A DNA stretch of 37,425 nucleotides from Bacteroidota bacterium. GTDB taxonomy: Bacteria; Bacteroidota; Bacteroidia; NS11-12g; UBA955. Below are positions 22,811 through 31,705 of the stretch, piece by piece. Position 1 is the stretch's first letter. Each line of letters starts with the position of its first letter. Under the pieces are notes generated by a model. It was given only the letters and a program-made list of their open reading frames with translations, was not told where the DNA came from and made no database searches. Where the stretch lies: positions 1 through 37,425 of the forward strand of contig CANMBF010000026.1 in assembly GCA_947496065.1 (NCBI GenBank), in the 5' to 3' direction. The position numbers were made by a program, and so were the translations under genes.

Positions 22811-24229
22811 ATGAGATTTACAATTCAAACAAAACTAACAAGCACAGTTGGAATGGCGCTTTTGTTGGCGGGACTATTTTCAATGTCTGCTTGCAAAAAG
22901 GAAGCCGTTACGCAATTAATGCCAACCGAACCTACCGCCTTAGCGGGCGACCCAAATGCAGTGGTTATGATGACTGCAGGTGCTAACTACATGCCAAACG
23001 AAGTGTTGGTAAAATTCAGAAAAGGCACAAGTCCTACCAATAAAGGTTTAGCCATTGCAAGAATGAGAGCAACTGTTCAAGAAGTTATTTTAACAAAAGC
23101 AATGCAAGCATCTGGCGAAACAGAGGGTATTTATTTGATGAAAATGCCTATTGGTGTAATGGAAGCCATTCAAGGATTTAAAAATTTACCGGAAGTTGAA
23201 TATGCGGAGCCTAACTTTATATATACGCACTGCGCTTCTTCTAATGATCCCTACTTTACTAATGGAAGTTTATGGGGTATGTATAGCATCGGTTCAACAC
23301 CTGCCAATGCCTATGGCGTGTCAGCTGTAACTGCATGGGCCAATGGTAAAATAGGTTCTAACGAAGTAATTATTGCCGTAATTGATGAAGGTATTATGAA
23401 TATACATAAAGATTTGGCAGCCAATTGTTGGATTAATCCATATGATAATTTTGGAGATAATATTGACAACGATGGCAATGGTTACAAAGATGACAAATGG
23501 GGTTGGGACTTTGCAGGCAATAACAACACAACATACGATGGTCCTGCTGACAATCATGGAACGCACGTAGCAGGTACAATTGGTGCAGTAGGTGGCAATG
23601 GTATAGGCGTTGCAGGTGTTAATTGGAATATCAAAATGATTAGCTGTAAGTTCTTAGGTTCAACTGGTGGAACCACTGCCAATGCAATTAAAGCAATTGA
23701 CTATGTGACGAACCTTAAAAAAGTTAAAAGTTTAAACATTGTGGCAACCAACAATTCTTGGGGTGGCGGTGGCTTCTCTCAATTATTAAAAGATGCTATT
23801 GATAGAGCTGATGCTCAAGATATTTTGTTTGTAGCAGCTGCAGGTAACAATGGTGGTAATAATGATGTTGTTGCATCTTATCCTGCAAGCTATACAAGTG
23901 CCAATGTTATTGCCGTTGCCGCAATAGATAACACTGGTAAATTGGCTAGCTTCTCACAATATGGTGCAACTTCTGTAGATATTGGTGCACCTGGAGTAGG
24001 TATCTTTTCAACCCTTCCAACGTCTAAAAATACTTCAACATACGGTTCATACAATGGAACTTCAATGGCAACACCACATGTGACTGGTGCAGTAGCTTTA
24101 TATGCGTCATTGCATGCAGGAAGCACAGCAGCTCAAATTAAAACAGCTGTTTTAGGCTCAGCGGTTGCAACAGCATCGCTAACAGGTAAATGTGCAACTG
24201 GTGGAAGAGTTGATGTAAGTAGTTATTAA
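22811..24229 (+). CDS. S8 family serine peptidase (subtilase) lipoprotein
   Basis: 472 aa. The signal peptide ends in the lipobox SMSAC (Cys28), so it is lipid-anchored. A propeptide-like region follows (MPNEVLVKFRKG... near 60-140). The subtilisin catalytic triad is complete: Asp192 in AVIDEG (Glu follows instead of the common Thr/Ser), His249 in NHGTHVAGT and Ser418 in GTSMATPH. The oxyanion Asn lies in AAAGNNGG near 343-348. The protein ends soon after the catalytic domain and has no T9SS tail. Calcium-binding-like NDGNGYKDD lies around 220-228. It is monocistronic with its own terminator, and the role is probably general proteolysis at the cell surface. Confidence 0.94.
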   Translation: MRFTIQTKLTSTVGMALLLAGLFSMSACKKEAVTQLMPTEPTALAGDPNAVVMMTAGANYMPNEVLVKFRKGTSPTNKGLAIARMRATVQEVILTKAMQASGETEGIYLMKMPIGVMEAIQGFKNLPEVEYAEPNFIYTHCASSNDPYFTNGSLWGMYSIGSTPANAYGVSAVTAWANGKIGSNEVIIAVIDEGIMNIHKDLAANCWINPYDNFGDNIDNDGNGYKDDKWGWDFAGNNNTTYDGPADNHGTHVAGTIGAVGGNGIGVAGVNWNIKMISCKFLGSTGGTTANAIKAIDYVTNLKKVKSLNIVATNNSWGGGGFSQLLKDAIDRADAQDILFVAAAGNNGGNNDVVASYPASYTSANVIAVAAIDNTGKLASFSQYGATSVDIGAPGVGIFSTLPTSKNTSTYGSYNGTSMATPHVTGAVALYASLHAGSTAAQIKTAVLGSAVATASLTGKCATGGRVDVSSY

Positions 24230-24248
24230 TTCATTCAAAATATTTGAC

Positions 24249-24276
24249 AAAGGCGCTATTCTTAGCGCCTTTTTTT
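24249..24276 (+). terminator. Rho-independent terminator of the subtilase gene
   Basis: A 10-bp perfect stem AAAGGCGCTA / TAGCGCCTTT with a TTCT loop, merging into a run of T. Confidence 0.92.
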
Positions 24277-24489
24277 ATGGGTCACTAACTGCTTGATATA
24301 AAAAAGCGTAGAACGACATAAATTGAAAAAATAATTATTTTATAATATATTGTTAACTTAATGAAATACAAATATTTATGTTTAGTAAATTTTTAATTGT
24401 CATTTTTTAAGTCATTAAAATCTTCATAATTGAATTACATCTTAAAAGGTGGCCGTGATCAAGAAGTATCATTTTTAAAGTTTGTTTTT

Positions 24490-24735
24490 TCGCGTTCAAC
24501 CCTCCAATGGCGGGTTGTTTGATCAGTTGAACAGTTCAAGCCCTTTAGGCTTGGATGAATATATTGACAAGGTTTGTTTCCTAAAGTTTTTAGAATTTAT
24601 GTTATCTCAACTCTGAAGGAGTTGAATACAATTGGCCACCGATGGAATCGGTGTTTATAAAATACCGGCTGTATTCCAACCCGCCAATGGCGGGTTGAAC
24701 GAGGGGATATTCCAATTCACTTTAAAAAACATACC
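24490..24735. repeat. Cluster of short perfect hairpins (intergenic element)
   Basis: At least seven stem-loops in about 240 bp. At 24497-24517 the arms are CAACCC/GGGTTG. At 24527-24539 the sequence is TTGAAC-A-GTTCAA. At 24537-24553 the arms are CAAGCC/GGCTTG. At 24607-24625 they are TCAACTC/GAGTTGA. At 24637-24653 they are CACCGAT/ATCGGTG. At 24677-24697 they are CAACCCGCC/GGCGGGTTG with loop AAT, repeating the first hairpin with one mismatch repaired. At 24727-24748 they are AAACATACC/GGTATGTTT with a T tail. Spacers are AT-rich. No credible protein is encoded. It may be a REP-like element or a structured RNA; the type is unknown. Confidence 0.65.
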
Positions 24736-24752
24736 AATCGGTATGTTTTTAT
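24725..24752 (+). terminator. Terminator-like hairpin before thymidine kinase
   Basis: A 9-bp stem AAACATACC / GGTATGTTT with loop AATC runs into TTATT. It is the last hairpin of the cluster and could end a transcript arising from the hairpin region. Confidence 0.5.
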
Positions 24753-24857
24753 TAACCAATCAAACTGACTTTTGCCAACTGGCGCTGTCAAAACTTGTTT
24801 ATAGATTACTAAAAATACTAGCCATATTAATAAAATATTTTTCATTTATTTGTACCC

Positions 24858-25424
24858 ATGGCAGAGCAAGGTCAACTCATTGTATATTACGGATGCATGT
24901 TCGCGGGTAAAACCACTGAGCTTATTAATTATATCAGCAATGCAAATCTTAAGCCCAATGAGTTATTGGTATTCAAGCCAGGCATTGATAATAGAGCGGC
25001 CAAAAACATCATTACCACCCACGATGGCAAAAAACACGAATGTATTAGCCTAGAAAATGAAACTGTTTTTTCGGATTTAGTTACGCCCTATACCAAACTC
25101 ATTGCGATAGATGAAGCACAGTTTTTTGATAAATTAATATTTTCTGAGTTAAATCGTTTATTAACCAAAGGTGTTTCCATAGTGGCTGCTGGTTTAGATA
25201 AAGACTATTTGGCCCGTCCATTTGGATTAATGCCACTGCTCATGCAAAATGCCACCGTGTTGAATGAATTAAATGCAAAATGTGAATGCTGTGGAGGCAA
25301 GGCAACCCATACTTTCAGAAAAGAAACAAACAAGGTGTTGGTTTTAATAGGCAGTGAAAATTATTACCAAGCACGCTGCGCCGATTGTTATCACATTGGC
25401 GTATCGGCCAACAATGCTAATTAA
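24858..25424 (+). CDS. tdk: Thymidine kinase (TK1-type)
   Basis: 188 aa. It phosphorylates thymidine with ATP in the pyrimidine salvage pathway. The P-loop GCMFAGKT is at 12-19, DEAQFF with catalytic Glu86 at 85-90, and the zinc site is built from the Cys142/144/145 cluster plus Cys174 and Cys177 (CADC). The lasso-side YYQARC is typical of type II thymidine kinases. ATG at 24858 gives MAEQGQLIVYYG, matching family starts. It converges on nfu, with the two stop codons overlapping (TTAA). Confidence 0.95.
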   Translation: MAEQGQLIVYYGCMFAGKTTELINYISNANLKPNELLVFKPGIDNRAAKNIITTHDGKKHECISLENETVFSDLVTPYTKLIAIDEAQFFDKLIFSELNRLLTKGVSIVAAGLDKDYLARPFGLMPLLMQNATVLNELNAKCECCGGKATHTFRKETNKVLVLIGSENYYQARCADCYHIGVSANNAN

Positions 25425-25657
25425 TCTACTGCAATTACTGAGGTAATTTCAGGCAGTGCTTTTTTAATGGCTTCTTCAATCCCAGCCTTCATCGTCATGT
25501 GACTCATTTCGCAGCCACTGCAAGCCCCTAAAAGTTTTAACGTTACAACATTGTTGTCGTCAATAGTCAACAATTCAACATTGCCGCCATCTATTTTTAA
25601 AAAGGGACGAACGGTGTCTAAGGCTTGTTCAATTTTATTTTTTAACTCTGTCTGCAT
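25421..25657 (-). CDS. NifU C-terminal domain Fe-S scaffold (Nfu-type)
   Basis: 78 aa, a stand-alone Nfu domain. The motif GACSGCEMS has Cys46 and Cys49, the CxxC pair that holds a transient Fe-S cluster shared in a dimer. RPFLKIDGGNVELL is the conserved N-terminal block. It lies 4 bp downstream of the Mrp-type ATPase gene, so the pair likely works together in Fe-S cluster delivery. Confidence 0.93.
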   Translation of the reverse strand: MQTELKNKIEQALDTVRPFLKIDGGNVELLTIDDNNVVTLKLLGACSGCEMSHMTMKAGIEEAIKKALPEITSVIAVD

Positions 25658-25661
25658 GTAT

Positions 25662-26717
25662 TTAATTCAATGAATTGTTAATCGCTAATTGTCTGGCTAA
25701 TTGTTGTGCAATTTCGGTAAAATTTTCTAATGCTGCTGTCGTGTGCATTTTACCTTGGTCCGAATCGTTCATCAATTCAACCGAAATGGGCAAACTGCCA
25801 AGTACCTGCGATTTAAATTGCTCGGCCAATTGTTGCGCCCCACCTGAGCCAAAAATAAAATACTTTTTATCAGGCGCATCTTCCGGAATGAAGTAGGACA
25901 TGTTTTCTATAATACCTAAAATAGGAATATTGATGGGCTGCATGCTAAACATGGCGCAAGCTTTTCGGGCATCTGCTATGGCAATGTTCTGTGGAGTGGT
26001 GACGATAACAGCTCCTGAAATTGGAAGCGTTTGTGCCAAGGTGAGTTGTATATCACCAGTGCCAGGAGGTAAATCGATAATTAAATAATCTAATTGGCCC
26101 CAATGAACGCCAGTAATAAATTGTTGTAATGCTTTTGAAATCATTGGGCCACGCCAAACAACTGCTTCATTAGGATTAGATAAAAAGCCAATGGAGAACA
26201 ATTTAATTTCACCAGCCATAACGGGTTTCATTAATTCCCTTCCATCTACTACTTCCATTTCTATTTGATGATTCTGTACGCCAAACATAATAGGAATAGA
26301 AGGGCCATAAATATCCGCATCGAGAATACCAACATTAGCACCCATTTTACTTAAACTTGTTGCCATTGCTGCCGCAATCGTTGATTTTCCAACACCGCCT
26401 TTACCACTGCCTACTGCTATGATATTTCTTACATTGGGCAAGGCCGCATTGGTTTTTTTATCAGCAGTAACGTCGGCAGTCATATTAATATTAACCACCA
26501 CATGGTCGCCAATAAAGTGTGATATGGCAGTTAAACACGCATTTTTTATCATGTCTTTTAATGGACATGCAGGTGTTGTTAAATAAACTGAAAAGGAGAG
26601 GGCATTGCCATTAATCACAATGTCTCTCACCATTTTGAGGGTTACAAGGTCTTTGTGTAAATCGGGGTCATCAACATGACTGAGCGCTTTTAATACATCT
26701 TGTTCTGTAAAGTTCAT
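25662..26717 (-). CDS. Mrp/NBP35-type P-loop ATPase with N-terminal MIP18 domain (Fe-S carrier)
   Basis: 351 aa. Residues ~5-80 form a MIP18/DUF59 domain (DPDLHKDLVTLKMV, TTPACPLKD). The deviant Walker A GSGKGGVGKST is at 103-113 with the signature lysine Lys106, followed by DADIYGPSIP, WRGPM, DYLIIDLPPGTGD and ENMSYF. The CPxC seen after ENMSYF in many Mrp proteins is absent: the segment reads IPEDAPDKKYFIFG, which I recall as common in Bacteroidota. It carries or inserts Fe-S clusters. It overlaps the DUF6787 gene by 4 bp and is followed after 4 bp by nfu. Confidence 0.93.
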   Translation of the reverse strand: MNFTEQDVLKALSHVDDPDLHKDLVTLKMVRDIVINGNALSFSVYLTTPACPLKDMIKNACLTAISHFIGDHVVVNINMTADVTADKKTNAALPNVRNIIAVGSGKGGVGKSTIAAAMATSLSKMGANVGILDADIYGPSIPIMFGVQNHQIEMEVVDGRELMKPVMAGEIKLFSIGFLSNPNEAVVWRGPMISKALQQFITGVHWGQLDYLIIDLPPGTGDIQLTLAQTLPISGAVIVTTPQNIAIADARKACAMFSMQPINIPILGIIENMSYFIPEDAPDKKYFIFGSGGAQQLAEQFKSQVLGSLPISVELMNDSDQGKMHTTAALENFTEIAQQLARQLAINNSLN

Positions 26718-27058
26718 GGTTTTTTAAAAAATAAATGGAAGATACGGTTGAAGAATTTTTTTTCGAAGTTAAGAAAAAAACGAAATTGACCAAAGATAAA
26801 GCCATAGGCCAATAACATGATATTATAAATCGGCAAAACCCCAATGTAAAAGAGAATTCTTGCGCTTAGGGTGGCATCGCTATCAATTCCCAATAAATGT
26901 TTCAATGGAATAATAGAGCAACCAGTGCAAGTAAAAACAAGCAAAATAAGAACAACCTGAAAAGCCGATTTTACTTGCCATCTCTGTTTTAGTTTATCGA
27001 TAAAAGACACAATGATTGAGGATAAATGAGGTGCAAATATACTATTATCAAACTTCAT
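26714..27058 (-). CDS. DUF6787-like small membrane protein
   Basis: 114 aa with two hydrophobic segments (about 33-53 and 85-105). The basic KLKQRWQVKSAFQVVLILLVF start and the GQFRFFLNFEKKFFNRI end match the small Bacteroidota membrane family I know as DUF6787. Function unknown. The ATG at 27058 gives an N-terminal extension of about 20 residues before the usual family start, so the true start may be internal, but no other ATG is available. It overlaps mrp by 4 bp. Confidence 0.65.
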   Translation of the reverse strand: MKFDNSIFAPHLSSIIVSFIDKLKQRWQVKSAFQVVLILLVFTCTGCSIIPLKHLLGIDSDATLSARILFYIGVLPIYNIMLLAYGFIFGQFRFFLNFEKKFFNRIFHLFFKKP

Positions 27059-27134
27059 AATGAAGGGTTTTTAATGCCCCAAGTTTTGGCCTAATTTTTT
27101 CCGAAAAATATAAACGCTTTAAGGTGAATATCTG

Positions 27135-27142
27135 TATTTTTG
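27135..27142 (+). promoter_or_regulatory. TAnnTTTG -7 box for the LOG-family gene
   Basis: TATTTTTG lies 23 bp before the ATG at 27166, a typical Bacteroidota promoter position. No clear -33 TTG. Confidence 0.45.
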
Positions 27143-27165
27143 AGCCAACTAATAAATTACTTTAA

Positions 27166-27891
27166 ATGAAATCAGTCTCTAAAAAGGGAAAACGCAAAGC
27201 CATTCATTATTTAGAAGGGCCTCGCTCAAGAGTCGATGAGTTAATCTTTACCATCAAAGTGGTGTTCCAATTTATTAAAGGCTTTAGGGCCTTGCATTTT
27301 GTGGGACCTTGTATTACAGTTTTTGGATCAGCCCGTTTTAATGAGGATCATATCTACTACAAAAACACACGCGAACTCTCTGCTAAAATTGCACAGTTGG
27401 GATTTACCATTATGACAGGTGGCGGACCAGGTCTTATGGAAGCTGCCAACCGAGGGGCCAAAGATGTTGGTGGACGTTCTGTTGGTTGTAACATTGAATT
27501 GCCTTTCGAACAACAACCCAATCCGTTCTTAGATAAATGGACAAGCATTAAGTATTTTTTTATTCGGAAGGTATTGCTTTTAAAATATTCCTATGGTTTT
27601 GTGGTCATGCCCGGAGGCTTTGGTACCATGGATGAATTTTTCGAAGCGCTTACCCTTATTCAAACAGGCATGATAGAAAAATTTCCAATCATCATTATGG
27701 GTACCGAATACCACGAGGAGTTAATCAACTACATAGAGGATATGAAAACCGCCGGCACCATTAGCCCCAATGATGCCCTTTTATTTCTTGTTACCAATAA
27801 TATTGATGAAGCGGTTGAACATATTAGTAAAAATTGTATTGTGCCATTTGGCTTATGGTCAAGAACTAAGATCCGTTTACTAGGAGAATAA
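27166..27891 (+). CDS. LOG-family / TIGR00730 Rossmann-fold protein
   Basis: 241 aa. GGGPGLMEAANRGA near 85-98 and PGGFGTMDE at 149-157 are the two signature loops of the LOG (lysine-decarboxylase-like) family. Members hydrolyse nucleoside 5'-monophosphates such as cytokinin ribotides or AMP to base and ribose 5-phosphate. The longer N-terminus, with GPCITVFGSARF, fits the ~240-aa subgroup common in Bacteroidota. The physiological substrate here is unknown. Monocistronic. Confidence 0.9.
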   Translation: MKSVSKKGKRKAIHYLEGPRSRVDELIFTIKVVFQFIKGFRALHFVGPCITVFGSARFNEDHIYYKNTRELSAKIAQLGFTIMTGGGPGLMEAANRGAKDVGGRSVGCNIELPFEQQPNPFLDKWTSIKYFFIRKVLLLKYSYGFVVMPGGFGTMDEFFEALTLIQTGMIEKFPIIIMGTEYHEELINYIEDMKTAGTISPNDALLFLVTNNIDEAVEHISKNCIVPFGLWSRTKIRLLGE

Positions 27892-27974
27892 GGGTGTTTT
27901 TACCAACCTTTTTTAGAGAAAAAAGTGTGTATGTTTTGGGGATTCTATCGCAATAATATTATCAGAACAGATTG

Positions 27975-27982
27975 TATATTTG
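27975..27982 (+). promoter_or_regulatory. TAnnTTTG -7 box for the M28 peptidase operon
   Basis: TATATTTG lies only 4 bp before ATG 27987. If used, the transcript would be leaderless or nearly so. No -33 TTG is seen at normal spacing. Confidence 0.4.
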
Positions 27983-27986
27983 CAGC

Positions 27987-29693
27987 ATGTTTAAAAGTCA
28001 AACAGTGCGCTATTTTTTAACGTTTATTTCTTTTTTTTCTATACTCTCTGTTATTTCCCAAACAGAAAAGGAAGCAACAGATAATTTCAAAAAGGACATT
28101 CAATACCTTTCTTCCGATGCATTAGAAGGCCGTTTAACAGGTTCGAGTGGTGAGTTGCGTTCTTCACTTTACATAGCAGATGAATTTAAAATGAACCATC
28201 TTTTGCCTTATGGCGACTCAGGTTCGTTTATGCAAAAGTTTCAAATAGTTAAAATACGCTTGTCTCAATGTAGAAAGCAAATCATTTGGTCGGATGCCAA
28301 ACATAAAATAGATGTTCTTGAACCTTTTGTCGGGTTTTATCCCCTGTCTTGGAGTATTAACAACGATACCATCGATACAGAGGTTTTTCAAGCAGGATAC
28401 GGTATCAAAGCACCTGAATTGAATTACAACGATTATGTGGATTCTATAAAATGCAAAGGGAAAATATTCGTTATTCAATTGGGCCATCCTGATCTAAAAA
28501 ACCCACTTTCTAAATTCGAACCATTCAACAGCATTGCTTATAAAGTTGATCAGGCTATTCGAATGGGGGCAAGGGGTGTTGTCTTTTTTAAAAATGATAG
28601 TATTACCAAGGCGCCTAATGGTCATATCGACCGATTAATTAAATCTACCAATATTCCTGTGATATATACTACTTCAAAAACTGAATCGCTTGTGAATGCA
28701 GCAAGCATGCGCCTACAAGTAGATATTGCGCAACTTAATGCAGATGCTCATAATGTTATTGGTATGCTTGATAATCATAAAAAAAACACTATCATTATTG
28801 GAGCTCACCAAGACCATTTAGGCTACAACGAATATGGCGGCAGTCGTTCGAAAGCCGAAGGTCAAATTCATAATGGTGCAGATGATAATGCAAGTGGTGT
28901 TGCCATGATGTTGCAATTGATGCGAAAAATTCAAAAGACCAAAAAATTCAAAAAGAACAATTATATTTTCATTGCCTTTAGTGGCGAAGAGCAGGGTTTG
29001 TTAGGTTCGAATTATTTTACCAAACATCCTACCATCGATTTGAAACAAGTAAAATACATGCTCAATTTTGACATGGTGGGGCGTCTTGATTCAAGTAAGA
29101 AAATCTTAACTATTTTTGGCGTTGGTACCTCGTCAGTTTGGAAAGAAAAAGTAATTGGTAAACTAAAAACAGATACCACCCAGTTGATGATAAAAACCAC
29201 CGAAAGTGGAACTGGTAGTAGTGATCATACAAGCTTTTATCTGCAAGGTATCCCCGCTTTGCATTACTTTACAGGTCAGCACAAAGATTATCACATGCCC
29301 ACAGATGATGAGAGTTTAATTAACTACCATGGCATGTATTTAAGTTACCAAATTGTTTTGCAAAATATAAAATTGGTCAACAAAGTAAAAGCATTTCCAT
29401 TTACCGCCACCAAAAACGAAGCAACAACCCGTATGAGTTTTAAGGTGACCTTAGGGGTGATGTTAGATTATGCATATGATGGTGTTGGCGCAAAAATTGA
29501 TGGTTTAACTGAAGGGCGCCCAGCAGAAAAAGCAGGCATCAAAGCAGGCGATATTATTATTAAGTTGGGCAATTATCCAATTAGTAGTTTACAAGACTAT
29601 AGCAAGGCCCTTGGCAATTTTAGTAAGGGCGAAACAGTGCCTGTCATTGTCAAAAGAGGACAAGAAGAAATAACTTTAAACATTACATTTTAA
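27987..29693 (+). CDS. Secreted M28 family aminopeptidase with PA and PDZ domains
   Basis: 568 aa from ATG 27987; I prefer this start because MFKSQTVRYFLTFISFFSILSV then forms a signal peptide. The segment around residues 110-240 resembles a PA insert. The M28 zinc site is visible: GAHQDHLG, NGADDNASG, FSGEEQGLLGS, NFDMVGRL and FTGQHKDYHMPTDD. The C-terminal ~85 residues form a PDZ domain (GRPAEKAGIKAGDIIIKLG). The likely activity is exported zinc aminopeptidase. metF follows after 7 bp, so it may be the first gene of a three-gene transcript with metF and rsgA, an unrelated but tight grouping. Confidence 0.92.
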   Translation: MFKSQTVRYFLTFISFFSILSVISQTEKEATDNFKKDIQYLSSDALEGRLTGSSGELRSSLYIADEFKMNHLLPYGDSGSFMQKFQIVKIRLSQCRKQIIWSDAKHKIDVLEPFVGFYPLSWSINNDTIDTEVFQAGYGIKAPELNYNDYVDSIKCKGKIFVIQLGHPDLKNPLSKFEPFNSIAYKVDQAIRMGARGVVFFKNDSITKAPNGHIDRLIKSTNIPVIYTTSKTESLVNAASMRLQVDIAQLNADAHNVIGMLDNHKKNTIIIGAHQDHLGYNEYGGSRSKAEGQIHNGADDNASGVAMMLQLMRKIQKTKKFKKNNYIFIAFSGEEQGLLGSNYFTKHPTIDLKQVKYMLNFDMVGRLDSSKKILTIFGVGTSSVWKEKVIGKLKTDTTQLMIKTTESGTGSSDHTSFYLQGIPALHYFTGQHKDYHMPTDDESLINYHGMYLSYQIVLQNIKLVNKVKAFPFTATKNEATTRMSFKVTLGVMLDYAYDGVGAKIDGLTEGRPAEKAGIKAGDIIIKLGNYPISSLQDYSKALGNFSKGETVPVIVKRGQEEITLNITF

Positions 29694-29700
29694 ATAAAAC

Positions 29701-30654
29701 ATGAAGATAGTTGACCATATAGCGAAAGCTAATAAAACCCTTTTTTCATTTGAAATATTGCCACCTTTGAAAGGAGATAGCATTGATAGTATCTATAAAG
29801 GCATCGATCCATTAATGGAATTTAAACCATCCTTTATTGATGTTACCTATCACAGAGAGGAGTTTGTCATGAAGAAAAGAAATGATGGTTTGTTTGCGCG
29901 TGTTGCTACTAAAAAAAGACCTGGAACTGTGGCAATTTGTGCAGCCGTTATGCACAAATACAACATTGATGCGGTGCCTCATATTATCTGTGGCGGTTTT
30001 ACAAAAGAGGATACCGAAAATGCTTTGATTGATTTGAATTTTTTGGGCATCGATAATGTTTTAGCATTAAGAGGCGATAACCTAAAGAATGAAACCTTGT
30101 TTACCCATGAAACAGGGGGCAATACCAATTCACTTGAATTGATTCATCAAATTAAAAACATGAACAGCGGTATTTATATGGATGAAGAATTAAGCAATGC
30201 CAACATCACGGGTTTTTGTGTAGGAGCGGCATGTTATCCTGAAAAGCACCATGATGCACCGAACTTGAATGCCGACCTGAAATTCCTTAAACGCAAGGTT
30301 GATATAGGTGCCGAGTTTTTGGTCACCCAAATGTTTTTTGACAATAAAAAGTATTTCGAATTTATTGAAAAATGCAAGGAGGCAGGTATCAATGTGCCCA
30401 TCATACCTGGTATTAAGCCATTGGCCAATAAAAAGCAATTGAGTATTTTGCCGAAATTATTTAACATTGATATTCCATTCGAATTGAGCGAGGAAATGGA
30501 GAAGGCTAAAACACCCGAAGCCGAGCGTCAAGTGGGCATCGAATGGGCCATTTCTCAATGCAAAGAACTTATTGCTGCCAAGGCGCCAGTGCTCCATTTT
30601 TATACCATGGGCAAAAGTGAATCAACGAAAAAAATTGGCGAACAAATCTTTTAA
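29701..30654 (+). CDS. metF: Methylenetetrahydrofolate reductase
   Basis: 317 aa TIM-barrel flavoenzyme that reduces 5,10-methylene-THF to 5-methyl-THF for methionine synthesis. Features: TLFSFEILPPLKGD with the catalytic-position Glu, FIDVTYH, HIICGG, DNVLALRGD, FCVGAACYPEKH, KVDIGAEFLVTQMFFD and PIIPGIKPL. Full length, no defects. It is packed between the M28 peptidase (7 bp) and rsgA (12 bp). Confidence 0.96.
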   Translation: MKIVDHIAKANKTLFSFEILPPLKGDSIDSIYKGIDPLMEFKPSFIDVTYHREEFVMKKRNDGLFARVATKKRPGTVAICAAVMHKYNIDAVPHIICGGFTKEDTENALIDLNFLGIDNVLALRGDNLKNETLFTHETGGNTNSLELIHQIKNMNSGIYMDEELSNANITGFCVGAACYPEKHHDAPNLNADLKFLKRKVDIGAEFLVTQMFFDNKKYFEFIEKCKEAGINVPIIPGIKPLANKKQLSILPKLFNIDIPFELSEEMEKAKTPEAERQVGIEWAISQCKELIAAKAPVLHFYTMGKSESTKKIGEQIF

Positions 30655-30666
30655 TTTTAATCAAGT

Positions 30667-31599
30667 GTGCTAGGCATTGTCATTAAATCTACCGGTAGCT
30701 GGTACAAATTAAAGCTAGCAGATGGTAGCGGTTTAGATGCACGTGCCAAAGGTAAAATTCGTTTAAAGGATATTAAAACTACCAACCCAATTGCCGTTGG
30801 AGATACGGTCGACTATGAATTAGAATCTGGTGGCGATGTTGTTTATGGTGTCATAAAATCAATTGAGAAACGCAACAATTACATCATTCGAAAAAGTAAT
30901 AAGCTAAGTAAGCAAGGGCAAATTATAGCAGCCAATTTAGATTTGGCGCTTTTGGTTGTAACCCTTTCTTCACCTAAAACATCCTTGGGGTTTATCGATC
31001 GATTTTTAGTAATGGCAGGGGCCTACCATATTCCTGTAACCCTTGTTTTCAATAAGGTTGATACCTATACACAAGACGAAACAAATTACTATAATAACCT
31101 AAAGGAATTATACGAAAGTTTAGGTTATCCTACGGTGTTAACTTCTATATTCGACAAAGCCTATGAGCCATTACAGCAATTAGAAAGTATCATTGAAGGT
31201 AAAAGGGTCTTGATTTCTGGTCACTCTGGTGTTGGTAAATCAAGCTTATTAAATGCCATGTTACCTGCAGCCGCGCAGCGCGTGAATTCAGTGAGTGTGA
31301 TGCATCAGAAGGGCAAGCACACCACCACCTTTGCTGAAATGTTTTACCTCAATGAACATACCGCCATTATCGATACGCCGGGAATCCGCGACTTTGGTAT
31401 CATTGATATTGCTGAAAATGAGATTGGGCACTACTTTCCCGAAATTAGGCATTATATGAAGCAATGCAAATTCAATGATTGCAAACATTTGAATGAACCG
31501 GAATGCGCAGTGATAAAAGCCTATGAAACAGGCGAAATAGCTGCCTCAAGATACTACAATTACCTAAGTATACTTGAGAACAAAGATATTTTTGATTAA
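30667..31599 (+). CDS. rsgA: Ribosome small-subunit-dependent GTPase A
   Basis: 310 aa circularly permuted GTPase acting in late 30S subunit maturation. An N-terminal OB domain (about 1-70) is followed by the G motifs in permuted order: NKVD (129-132), GHSGVGKS (185-192) and DTPG (236-239). The zinc knuckle uses Cys267, Cys272, His274 and Cys280. The start codon is GTG at 30667, which puts LGIVIKSTGSWY at the N-terminus as in relatives. Confidence 0.95.
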   Translation: MLGIVIKSTGSWYKLKLADGSGLDARAKGKIRLKDIKTTNPIAVGDTVDYELESGGDVVYGVIKSIEKRNNYIIRKSNKLSKQGQIIAANLDLALLVVTLSSPKTSLGFIDRFLVMAGAYHIPVTLVFNKVDTYTQDETNYYNNLKELYESLGYPTVLTSIFDKAYEPLQQLESIIEGKRVLISGHSGVGKSSLLNAMLPAAAQRVNSVSVMHQKGKHTTTFAEMFYLNEHTAIIDTPGIRDFGIIDIAENEIGHYFPEIRHYMKQCKFNDCKHLNEPECAVIKAYETGEIAASRYYNYLSILENKDIFD

Positions 31600-31705
31600 G
31601 CTTTTTTTTCTAAAATTAGGGGTAAAATATTTTTGAAATACACGGAAAAAGTGTTAAAATTGCATTAAAATAGTATAAATTTATAAAATAAATTCAATTG
31701 TTACA

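Noticed and set aside
24632-24910. 92-aa ORF before thymidine kinase
   Set aside because: It runs through several hairpins and into tdk in another frame. The protein is low-complexity nonsense with no family resemblance.
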